Origin: Spisula solida
Lineage: Eukaryota > Mollusca > Bivalvia > Venerida > Mactridae
Direction of reading: 5' to 3'
NCBI GenBank assembly: GCA_947247005.1
Contig: OX365956.1
Coordinates: 14,156,089 to 14,220,088 of the forward strand
Length of the DNA stretch: 64,000 bases
Within the stretch, counting starts at the first letter, position 1. Each line of letters begins with the position of its first letter. Under the pieces are notes generated by a model. That model was not told the DNA's origin and did no database searches. It saw only the letters and a list, made by a program, of their open reading frames with translations. A program made the position numbers and the translations under genes. Shown here piece by piece: positions 45,200 through 56,800 of the stretch.

Positions 45200-45693
45200 A
45201 GGTGCTGCCTCACAGATTGGGCTAACTTTTTTGTATATAATAATAATAAAGAATGTATATCGTGATTTTCCAACCTAACCAAGTATTGATGTAATAGAAA
45301 GCCACCGACGGTTGCTTTATAAAAGATTTGGTGCAATAAACAAATTTAACCACTCTCGATATCGCCCACTGTGTATTTTATTCTTTAAAAAAAAGCGCTT
45401 AGTTTCCTTCCAACATGCTTTGTGAATTATGTAATTCACACTTGGTCGAACTGTAACAACAAACTACAGCATAAACATCAGTGAGGTATTTGGTTCGATT
45501 TTCGATTCGTTTTCATCAAATGCGACCAAATTTCAGGAATACTAAATAACTACATGTACCAAATGCCGAAGTTTTTCAAGTTATTATATATGTCAATGTG
45601 GTTATTTATGGGATATACAGCCAACTATACCAAAATTACGCGAATATTTGACAATTTTATTTTTGCAATACACCAATACGTGAGGCAGTCCCT
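45200..45693. mobile_element. TTAA-flanked MITE (about 0.49 kb)
   Basis: Left end 'aggtgctgcctcacagattg' 'g' is mirrored by 'ccaatacgtgaggcagtccc' 't' (about 17 of 21 positions). TTAA lies on both sides (45196-45199 and 45694-45697). A TTAA duplication is what piggyBac-type transposases make. No ORF. Confidence 0.78.
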
Positions 45694-45697
45694 TTAA

Positions 45698-45994
45698 GAA
45701 TGAAAATAAATTCCTTTGCTCAAAATATGTTTTCCTTGAGACTTGGTCATGTATATTAAGTCAATCAGTTATTATATTAAGTGCATTAATCAATATATTA
45801 TGTCAAACCATTCTTATATGGAGGCACACCAGGACAAAATACGACACATTCCTCGAAAACGTCTGAACCAATAATATAATACACGTGTATTATTTCACAA
45901 ATGCGTTCATTATGTTTCCTTGCCAATACATTTGAAGTCCGTTTTCCCATACTTTTAAACACTAGACCGCGTATTAAGAAGATAATAGAACGTC
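45698..45994. other. No gene seen
   Basis: A 113-codon - strand frame (45798-46139) overlaps the family E head and has no recognisable domain. Confidence 0.35.
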
Positions 45995-46242
45995 GGACAG
46001 AAAAGGCAGCACTCAACTTAACCAGCCCAGCACAGAAAACATCGAATACCACACAATTACACGGCACAATGCATAACACATAATTGAACATTGAAAATGA
46101 ACCGCCCAAGTCCAAGCTGTCAAAAAGCTGAATGAACAAGTTTCAGCGACCAAAAAGCTGAATGACCCAAGTTTCAGCGATCAAAAAGCTGAATGACCAA
46201 GTTTCAGCGATCAAAAAGCTGAATGACCAAGTTTCAGCGATC

Positions 46243-46680
46243 AACAAGTAATTGAGAATTGCAAGCATTACAGAAGTCCCTTACCGGTTTGAAGCCATTT
46301 TCAATGTTTCTGTTGCCATAGCAACCACAATTCTAGTCGGAATCAAAATATGTTTAGAAATGTATAAGTCCCTTATTGCCCTCTATCCACATACTAAGTT
46401 TCATAAACCTAGCTTGGAAACTGTTTGAGTTATAGAAGGATCCAGATTCAGGCATATTTTCACTCTTTCTGTCGCCATAGCAACCACAAATTTTGTCAGA
46501 ATCAAAATATCTTTAGCCATGCATAATCCCCTTATTGCCCTCTATCCACATACCAAGTTTCATAAACCTAGCTTAGAAACTGTTATGTCAGGATCCAGAT
46601 TATTTGACGGACGGACGGATTGACTGACGGACGGAGGGCAAACCTATAGTCCCCTCAGGTCAAAAACCGGTAGGGGACTA
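46243..46680 (-). mobile_element. Family B element in the 30-bp array, copy 1 (two cores)
   Basis: On the + strand it begins 'aacaagtaattgagaattgc' (reverse of the CTTGTT tail) and ends with a CCGT-type tract and 'atagtcccctcaggt' 'aaaaaccggtaggggacta' (head hairpin). It sits precisely after 'cagcgatc' of a 30-bp unit. Confidence 0.88.
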
Positions 46681-46729
46681 AAAAGCTGAATGACCAAGTT
46701 TGAAGCTGAATGACCAAGTTTCAGCGATC

Positions 46730-47008
46730 AACAAGTAATTGAGAATTGCAAGCAATACAGAAGTCCCTTACCGGTTTGAAGCCATTTTCACTCTTTCTGT
46801 CGCCATAGCAACCACAAATTTTGGCAGAATCAAAATATCTTTAGCCATGCATAATCCCCTTATTGCCCTCTATCCACATACCAAGTTTCATAAACCTAGC
46901 TTAGAAACTGTTATGTCAGGATCCAGTTTTTGTAACGGACGGATTGACCGACTGACGGACGGAGGGCAAACCTATAGTCCCCTCAGGTCAAAAACCGGTA
47001 GTGGACTA
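46730..47008 (-). mobile_element. Family B element in the 30-bp array, copy 2 (one core)
   Basis: Same ends and same position within the 30-bp unit as copy 1. Its core is nearly identical to the second core of copy 1 ('gtcgccatagcaaccacaaa'), so tandem duplication of unit plus element is likelier than two separate insertions. Confidence 0.87.
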
Positions 47009-47150
47009 AAAAGCTGAATGACGAAGTTTGAGCAATCAAAAAGCTGAATGACCAAGTTTCAGCGATCAAAAAGCTGAATGACCAAGTTTCAGCGATCAAA
47101 AAGCTGAATGACCAAGTTTCAGCAATCAAAATGCTGGATGTCCTAACCTA

Positions 47151-47706
47151 ATTATCAAAAGCGGTCGCGAACACACCAAGCTGAACACATCTTAACGTGT
47201 GCCTTTCTAAAGAAGCATACCCTGCCTCTTTCAAAGCTTACCCTAAGATAAAACATTGACTTATAAGAGGCAACGCATTTTTTCAATTATTGCCGTTCTG
47301 TAGTTTGATATACAGCACCCGAGACATTTGTGTGTTTTTGTTTGCTTGACATTGACACTGTTTCTCGGCGAATTTATTATTGCCTGGATTGTATATGCCC
47401 GAGCATCGCCGAAACACATTATTTTGTGTAGAAGTCAACAAAATAGCATCGTGCCTCTTTAATCAGTTATACAAATCATGTCAGAGGCAAGTACGAACAA
47501 GTATTAAAGACTAGATATCAGTCATGCGTCACGTAATCGACTGAAACCATTGGTGGAATAAAACAATGCCATTTCACTGATGGTTTCTATGTCGTGTACT
47601 GCGACTACATTTGACTTTCTCCGTATGGACAATCGGTGCAATAGATATACGTGCATCAAGCTAACGTGATCGAACATTTACTAATACTAAACAACCGATC
47701 ATTAAA
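47151..47706. other. Region upstream of the receptor gene
   Basis: No repeat family recognised and no clear TATA box placed with confidence. It would hold the promoter and 5' UTR of the downstream gene if the first coding exon is also near the 5' end. Confidence 0.35.
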
Positions 47707-47896
47707 ATGGAAAATCATTCATGGTATCAGTGTTTCTTGCTGTCGACTATATTTACAACACTTCTTGCTCAATCAGGAGATGGCATGAGAGCATTGTTAG
47801 CTGACATCTATACTACACGAGGGTACAATAAGAAGGTTCTACCACTTACCGACCTATCCAATAGTGTAACCATTTCCGTGGAATATGTCCTAAACT
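47707..47896 (+). CDS. Receptor exon 1 (signal peptide and N-terminal helix)
   Basis: ATG in a good context (aaaATGG). It encodes a signal-like 'CFLLSTIFTTLL' and 'YNKKVLPL', the 'YNK.VRPv' start of the ligand-binding domain. Donor 'ct|gtaagt'; one base of a Ser codon is left over and completed by exon 2. Confidence 0.85.
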
Positions 47897-50800
47897 GTAA
47901 GTTCATACGTTGTCTCATTACATAAGTTAACATACAACTAATTCGTTGCTAAATGTACAAGGTAATACCACAGGTAACTGTATCAATGATAAGAGAGTAA
48001 AAGAATTATTTTATGAAATTTATGTTATCTTAGATATCATAAATTTTATAAAAAAACATTGTTTGGCGTTTACTCTTTACCTATGGGTAATACTGCTAAA
48101 TTCCCCGCCGCATTGATGAATCAGTATGTTTCGGTTCCATTCCGAGTATTCTTTAGTGATATCAATTTTAGACTTAAGATCAACCATGGACAAAGGAGGG
48201 AAATTATAATACAAGTCTTCCGACTTTTTTTTTAGTTTTAGGACGTCACCTACACCTTCATTAAAATCATTAACTGGTCAAGAACACCACATCCCCTAAA
48301 TATCACTCAACAGAGTTATGTCCGGTGTTGCTTACGTCATTTACAATATATAAACGAAACCACCATATCCTCGAAGAAACCGTTTTCACCAAAGCCCACT
48401 TGAGGCAAATGCCACACTGTTTTACTACGGCGAGAGTTTTTCATTTTCATTGTCGTTATTGTAAGACTGTAGTTTAAAATACCCGTTGAAAAACAAAGGT
48501 ACCCATGTAAATGTATCAGTAACCGGGCATCTTTATCTGAACTGTCATCTAAACCATTATGACGCTTCAATAAAAGACTAAATAATAAATAAAGCATGCG
48601 TTCAACAACGGTTGCTTTTGTTCTGAAACGTAATAATGGGTTTCCTGATTAGTTTTGATCGAGAGTAAAAAGAAAAAGAACATTTTGTTAATTTTATATT
48701 GTACTTTAAAGGTCCATTTGTCCTAATGTGGCCAGACTTTTGTCTTTCGATAGACAGTGATGATAAAATAAAACGCGTAATAAAAATGTTATGCAAAACA
48801 ATTAACACCAATTGAAGAATCTCAATTGGAATAAGTACTACCCGTATTGTTTCTCGTCGGCAAGGTGACAACTATGGTGAGGCGTCCAAAATGACTGCCC
48901 TAATTCTTGCTGACCATTTGTGTGATTTTTATATGGGGCATTTTAGTCAGTAACAAGAGTGCCAAAATGTCACAAAATACGCCCGTCTTGGGGCATGGTG
49001 AGTCTCAGGGCATGGTGAATGAAAAAAACAAACAATCCAACAATTTTTTTAATTAAAGGACCATAACCCAAGAAGGCCTAAGCTGATTTGGCCTACAATT
49101 GAATTTGTCTTAGATATTATATCCATAAACATTGTCACCAAGTTCGAAGATACTCAGATGAAAACTCTTTGCACTAGAGAACAGACAAGGTAAATTTCAC
49201 ATTTATTTTGGTAATTATAGGACCATAACCAAATAAGGCTTATGCCGATTTGGCCTATAATCAAACTTGGCCTAGATATTATGCCCATAAGCATTGGCGC
49301 AAAGTTTGAAGACGATCGGATGAACACTGTTTGCGTTAGAGCACAGACAAATTACTGGACGCCGCCGCCCGTCCGCCAAGGGTGTTCACATAATACGTCC
49401 CGTTTTCAACGGGCGTATAAAAATACAACGTAGCGCATATATTAATTAGAGCCGAATAAAAACCCAGCACGGATTTCAGGAAAAGACACGAAACTATGAT
49501 ACACAGAACCATTTCCATAAGCTTATCACATACATACAAATCATTGTTAAAACTTAATGTAGATCACTATATCGAGACCATCACTGTGTGCATTGAAAAC
49601 AACATGATGAATAGCCACCCCTGTCTGTGAAATATGTAATAAAAATGATAATCTCTTGGTGGTTTGCTGGCCAATTCCTAGATCAACCATAGATTGATCT
49701 AAATTTTGTAAACGCCGCGAGCGCTTTTTGAACGTATTTAATGTGTTCATCGATATCCTGTGTTGTCTTCTAAAAGATGCGAAATCTTGGTCCTAAGATG
49801 CTCCAAAGTTGGGAAGGTATGGTTCCGACTCTGCCTTCGCCTCGGGTGCGAGCCCTCGAATTTTGTTGATCTGCAGACGAGTCAAATTACATGCGTAGCC
49901 TTAACAGCAGTATTAAACTCCAAAACAAAGCATTGTTGCCTCGAACTAAAATCATTACAGCTACTGACTTGGAAGAAAGTGTATTCAATATATGGACAAC
50001 AGCTTGGTTATCGCAGTGTTTTTTAATGCGTAACTCGTTTCGCCAGATGTGTAATGCAACAATGATCGGAAAGAGTTGTAGCCACGTAATGTCCATTGAG
50101 ATACAGAAAGTGTGCCATGACGATGGCCATTTCGCACAACACCACGTACCTTTAAAGTAACAACCGAAACCAACACTAGCGGCTGCATCTGAATACAACT
50201 GAATGTCATGGTTAGAAACCCAAAAGCGGTCATGCTTATCCGAATATGATGAAAAGGTTTTGTATGCGCGCAAGTAGCGTTGATCAAACGCCGACAAAAT
50301 GGCCTGCCCGGATAAATAACACCGGACGCAAAACTCAACACGCCAATTAAACTCTGCATAAATATTTATGTAACTTTTTCTTTAGATAATGACAACCTGA
50401 TTTTGCTAACTATTTCTTCGACTTTGCCATGCCTTTGGACATGCGTACTATCATCTAGTCCAAAACTAATTCGATACCCAAAAAGCACAGTACTGTAGCC
50501 GGCCCTAATGTGTTTTCTTCCGCAATAGGCACCTCAAGTAAATCGATGAATTGTTTCATAAGCCTGATGAACTGTATGGCCTATCACCGCCCAGATAATC
50601 ATCTAGATAATGCAATATTTAACCAGACATCATTCTTCACTTTACACAAACTTTTAGAAAAAAGCCAAATTTTTCGAAGGTACTGCAACTTATGGAACAG
50701 CCAAACGGCATATATTTTCCACATAATAATTACAATTGAATACAGGCAGTAAACGAAAAGTGCTTTTATTATTTATTTATTAAAGCATAGGCGTCTGTAT

Positions 50801-53800
50801 CGACTCCCTGGTCGCACATTCGCGAAGGTTATAAACATACATTTTGGGATATTGTTACCACATACTTCTCAAACAGCCATGCTACAAAATGCTAGCACAT
50901 ACTGTTTTCTTAATTGTAACTTAAGCATTTATCCTCAAGATACAATCAATATTATGTGAAACTTCGAAGCCCTTTTACATCAACAGTCACCATTATTATG
51001 AATACGGAAAATGTGACTTCTTCTCTTTAACACAATACAATTATGAATGCTATGTATATACACATTGTATAGACATACAACATTGTTGGGGTGACATACT
51101 TAATGCATCAACTAAAGCTTACCTTCGAGTTGAAAAAAGTGGTTGCCATGGCAACATTACCATTGAAAATAAGTTAAAGTTGCATGGCTTCAAATCGGTA
51201 GATGATTTCTACTGATTATTTCAAATAAATTCTTTCTGATTTCAGCGGTGATTGAGTTCGATGAAAAAACTGAGAGTTTGAAGACATCCGGATATTTAAA
51301 TACTCAGTGGAATGATGAATATTTTACGTGGGACCCGGACTCATTCGACCTTATTCAACATTTGTTTCTGGTAAGACATACGAATGCACCCGTCAATTGA
51401 AATCTCGGCCCCAACCTAGGGGAAAGGCGGGGATCGATCCCGTGTTTGTATCTCTCCGATGTTACCGCAGTGTGAGTGCGGGGCTTTTCTTTAGCTCAAT
51501 GGTTAGCACGCTTGCCGTCTAATCTGGCGACCCGGGTTCAAATCCGGGTAGAGGCACACATGCCTGCCATATTTCAGCAGAAAGCTGACTGGCAAATAAA
51601 GGCTATGCTCGGCATTAAAATAGCGGAGAAATACAGCCGTGACTATACCTGGGAATATTGGGGCGATTTGCAGGGGTTTAGCAATCTGTTTGGCCTTGCG
51701 GTGCAGAGATTTTCCAGGGGTTTGAAGAAGCAAAACTCTCCACCATTTCCAGGGGTTGGGGGCATGGTTTTAATTTATTGGTGCACAATAAGTAATCAAT
51801 TTTGTCATAAGAATTGCTTGTTTGTTATTTGGTTCTATTTATTCGCCCGCAAACAAAGTTTGAAGGGGTATACCGGAGTCACAATGTTGGTTGGTTGATC
51901 CGTTAGCAAATTCGTGTCCGCTCTGTAGCTTCGTCGTTTCTTACTGGATTTTAAAATTTTCACCACATCAAGAGGGTGTCTTTAGCTTAAAGTCACATTA
52001 GAAGGTCCAAGGTTATCTAGTGATGCAAGTCACACCGCTCTGTAACATTTTAGTTTCTTAAAATTGCTTGGTAAAACTGTGCACCACACCAAGACGATCT
52101 CAAAGAACAATGTCACACTTAGAGGTCAAAGTTATATAGTCATGCAAGTCCAACGCTCTGTAACTTTTGTTTCTTACTTGATAATAAGCAGGGGCGTAGC
52201 TTAGTCGAAATCAATATGTAGGCCACGTTATTTTAGGGGGGTTCGGGGGCATGCTCCCCCGGATTTTTTAAAATTTCTATATCGCCGCAGGCGCATTCTT
52301 AGCCGTTTTCAGACTAAAAACAAGAACAACTACGACTCTCAATTTAGATAGGGTGAATATACTCCTATACCCCTTACCCCTATTGCTTTTTATTGCATTT
52401 TTGGCATTTTTATTTTATCGAGTTTCTGTGAAAAAGTGTAGGCCGCGGCCTATATGGCCTATAGGAAGTTACGCCCCTGAATTAACTTACTTTGTACAAA
52501 TGTTAACCAAATCAAGATGGTGTGTCATGCGCGCCCCATGTCCCTAGCTCAAAGAACAAGATTACACTTAGAAGTCAAGTAAGGGCATTCAGCATTTTAT
52601 TCCCCGATGGTTTTCAACCACAGGGATATGGTTTTCAACCACAGGGGACTATAGGTTTGCTCTACGTCAGTCAGTCTGTCCGTCAAAAATCTGGATCCTG
52701 TCATTTCTCGAAGCTAGGTTCTTAAACATGCTACAATTTGTGGATAGTGGGCTATACGGGGAATATGCATGTCCGAAAATATTTTGATTCTGACCAAAAT
52801 TATGGTTGCTATGGAGACAGAAATGGTGAAAATATGTCAAAAATCTGGATCCTGCCACAACTCTAAACTGTTTTCAAGCTAGGTTTATTATACTTGGTAT
52901 GTAGAAAGGGGACAAAAAGGGCTACGGCTATAAAGCTTGGTAAATAGGAAGTCTATTATAGTGAGATTGTATACACTTAATTGTTTTCTGACCAAATTGA
53001 TGTTGCCATGGATACTAAAATAATTAAATGACTCCCCTTTAACTCAAAACTGTCAATGCTAGGTTGACGATTTATGATATGTGCATATAGATCAATGCTA
53101 TGATGACGCCTACTAATTAATGCTTCACTTTGACAAAACGTTTGGTTGCCATCGCAACAGAAACATTGAAAATAGTTTCATAGTCATGGCTACAAGCCGG
53201 TAGGGTATTTTTGTATTGCTTGCAATTCTAAGTGACTTTTTGATTGCGGACACCAGGTACCTAGCTCAAATGTCCGCTCAGTGAATTAGAAGTTTCTTAC
53301 TCGATTAGCAGCAGAATTTGTTCTTTAGACTATCATTTTTAAATTATATTACTGTGTCAAGGCAGTGCCGTGAAGGTATGATTCATCTCTCCAGTGATAG
53401 CTCAATCTCATTAAAATCAGACCCTAACATTTAGCTACGCTGTTACGATCTGACTACACTCTGTAGCAGGTCATGTTTAAATGACCTCTCTCCCACGCAG
53501 TGAGTCAGTCAGTCTGTAGCCACTAGTTAGACTGGCACCTGTCCTAGTGATTAATTTTTCTAAGACCAAAATACATCTTCATCAGCATCAAACATCCGAC
53601 TACTACAGAGTGGCGCTGTTGGAGCAAACAATTATTAAAGAAATAAGTATGTTACAAGTGTTAAAAGTGTAAAAGATAAAAAGACAGTATGTTACAGTTA
53701 AACATGTACGTGAAATTACATTTTGATGACCGGAATATGCAAAGGAGACAACTCTTGCAGTGAAAACATCCAAAGAATAATGATCTAACTTGAGCTAAAC

Positions 53801-56800
53801 ACCTTTTTATGTTCAGTAGAAATTAAGAAATATATGTAGCTAAATGTTACAGAACATTGCAAGAGAATATATTGTCACAAGTGATATTAAAATATGATAT
53901 TAAAATACTATGCACAAGAACATATCGATACAAACATAAAAGCTTGGGCAAGGCTAGCCACCTGTACACTTTCAGATTTGTGAAAGTAACGTTTTGATTG
54001 GATGATTGAAAGGTCACTTGAACATGACCCCGTATGGAGTACCATTAGATCATATATATCAGTGTAAAGTAGTAAAGCGTTATATGGATTTGATTTAAAT
54101 GAGATTGGTGATAGCTCTAGTTGTATTCAACAACCTTTAAGGTATCGTCAGACATTGACATTTATAAAGGAACTAAAAATGATAAAACACGCATTTTGTT
54201 GGTATCATTTGATGAAAATTATCCGTAGTATTGCTGCTCGAATCTCTGGTTGTTGATATAAGACATGCTTAAAACAGTGGCAATACTGCGATATACAGTT
54301 ACGTCTACAACTCAACGCCGCATTATGGATAGTGAACAGCGACACTCGTCGAGTGCTAGTCAGTTCGTTTGGAACGTGGGTTCTGTACATCGTCTTCAAT
54401 AGTTTTTCAAGCAATCAACATTAAGGCTAGGAATTCGGTATTAAGTCGGTCACATTTCTGTTGTATTATGTTTAACTCGGACCAGCAATTTCGGAAAAGA
54501 TTTTCGAAGTTTTCTATACAGTGAAAATTATATTTCGTTGGTTGTTAAGTATGTCAATTCTCAAGATACAGCTACGCTGAAAAATAGAAATCTGAAGGAG
54601 GACCTTCCTAGCCTTATTCAAGTTAAGTTTCATCAAAACTGGCCAAGCAATTTAGGAGAAGTTGAATGAATAAATGGTTGACGACGGTCACAGACTGACC
54701 AGAGGAGCAACCATGCAGACGTCTTGCTCAGATGAGCTATAAATTGAAAATCGACTTTCCTGCCTATCCTTTTAAACTAAAATATCGTCAACACATGCTG
54801 TATGAACCGTCTAGATACATTCACTGACTCGGTGTAAGTAGAAATTTCGAAACAAATTTAGGACTTCCTTTGTGTCTTTGTTCGATTTTAATATTTGGTG
54901 CCGCTCATATACCGACGCCTGTCGTAACTGCTTATTATTTAATGAGGATGTACTACAATTTTGCGGGCAACCCTCGATTTTTTTATTATGTGTACTAAGT
55001 TCTCGTATTTAAGCTACAGTCGTCAAACTTTGTTAATATATCAGCTATCATGTTTAGTTGTGTCCCTTGATATGGTTCAATTGTATGTTTGTTGTATCGA
55101 CACATTTCTAGTTAGTCATTGTGCCTTCATCATCTTCATCTGTTGCATCAATTATGTAAACTCATGATTAAGAATCGTTTTGTATTAATACTGTTGCCTG
55201 TAAAACGCTTGCATAAATTAAGCAATCTTTGTTTGGATCACAGATACATCTGTTGCCTGTTAAACGCTTGCATAATTTAAGCAATCTTTGTTTGCATCAC
55301 AGATACATCTATTGGAATGATCGAAATTATAACAGTGAGCTTGTCGGCCTTTTTCAGTCGGTCTATTGGTTTCCGGGCGTTAATGTAGTATGACTTATCG
55401 TTAGGAATGAGATATGTTGTTGTAATTTGCTGCAAGGGTAGCTGGTGTGAATACGCCGCACGGTATTGGAAGTGGGGTTAAGGCTACCGTTACTTAAAAT
55501 AGAACACATAGTTTCCGTTATATGTGACAATGTAGTTTGTTGAAATTTGCTGTCAAGTAGGAAGTGTGAATACTCTGCTCGGGATTGGACGTGGGACTGG
55601 TAAGGTCAAGGCTACCGTCACTTTAGTTAAGAATGATATTCCCTGGAAATTGTCTGTAAAGTAGTTTGTGTGAAGAGTGAAAATATGTATCTACTTGTAC
55701 CTGGTTACACGGAAACTGATTCGATAAAAAACATGGACGCCAGGGGTGGGGTTGTTTTTTAAATAAAAAACTACGGAAACCTTCTCCTCAGAAATGGTTG
55801 GCCCGTTTTCATAATAATTTTACATATTGGGTGATCCTCTACTAAATTCCTAATTTTCATGTTTGATTTTTCTGAAACACAGGGCGGGTCTAATTTCCAC
55901 TATATGACTATATATATAGAAAACTTTAAAAATCTTCTTTGAAACTGCTTGCCGATATCATTACAACACAGGTTATAATGTTCCTCGAGAGATCCTTTCT
56001 AAAAATGCTAAACAATTCAATTCTATATATCTGAGGTTGTTATGGCAACTGATTTGAATATCATAAACATCATACAAAATTCCACCAAGGGCCAGATACA
56101 GAAATATTTCGAGGAACCTCTTGCAAATTTCATCTGAAACATGGATGTCCGTGGGCGGAGCTTGGTTTTCCCTAAATACGTATATCTATAGTTAAATATT
56201 TCTATCTGAAAGTACAGGCCATATTCAATTTCAAATGGGTAACAAAATTCTTTGAGAAGTTCATTCTAGAATTGAACTCCGGCTACCATGGCAACCGCTA
56301 AAAAGTCCACGTTGAATTGTTCTACTAGATCAGTTTGCACTGGTGAGCGCGATACAGGACCACTTGTCCGTAGTTATTGCATTTAATTTATTTAACAATT
56401 TCTAATTTGGAATACTTTATCCGAATGAAACTTGCTGTTTAGGTAGCTTTTGAGGCAGCCACTGGGGGTGAAGGTCACTGTTAGTAAATATAGAGAAACA
56501 ATGTTTTAGCTGATTAACTTTCTTTAGGAATGAGATATATCTTTCTGTGTAGGCGATAGGGGTCAAGGTCATAAGGCAAAAATTGAAAACCAGGTTTTTA
56601 TGAAATGTTCGTCTATTAGTTTTATTGGGCATTATATCCCCCGATACATAGTGTATGGGGGCTATATTGAAGTCATGCTTGAGATTGGTCTGTTGGTTGG
56701 TCCGCGCTATTCTCAGTAACCATTGGTCGCATTTCAACGAAACTTTGCATGACTGATCAGTACCAAGTCTTGTTGTGCCTGTCGTCGGCACTTGTTCGTC

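Larger units (their letters stand above)
45995..47150 (+). repeat. Family E repeat with expanded 30-bp tandem
   Basis: The head matches 20468-20690. It is followed by units of 'aaaaagctgaatgaccaagt' plus 'ttcagcgatc' (about four before, two between and four after two family B insertions). Confidence 0.85.

Noticed and set aside
45798..46139. 113-codon - strand ORF
   Set aside because: Half of it overlaps the family E repeat and no domain is visible.
51481..51560. Functional tRNA genes (here and at 34172, 59350, 63183, 63395)
   Set aside because: Each has Pol III box-like words, but none closes all four arms; acceptor stem, D-arm or anticodon arm fails.
51476..51898. 140-codon + ORF
   Set aside because: Starts over a tRNA-derived SINE head and continues in non-coding repeat; not part of the spliced receptor.
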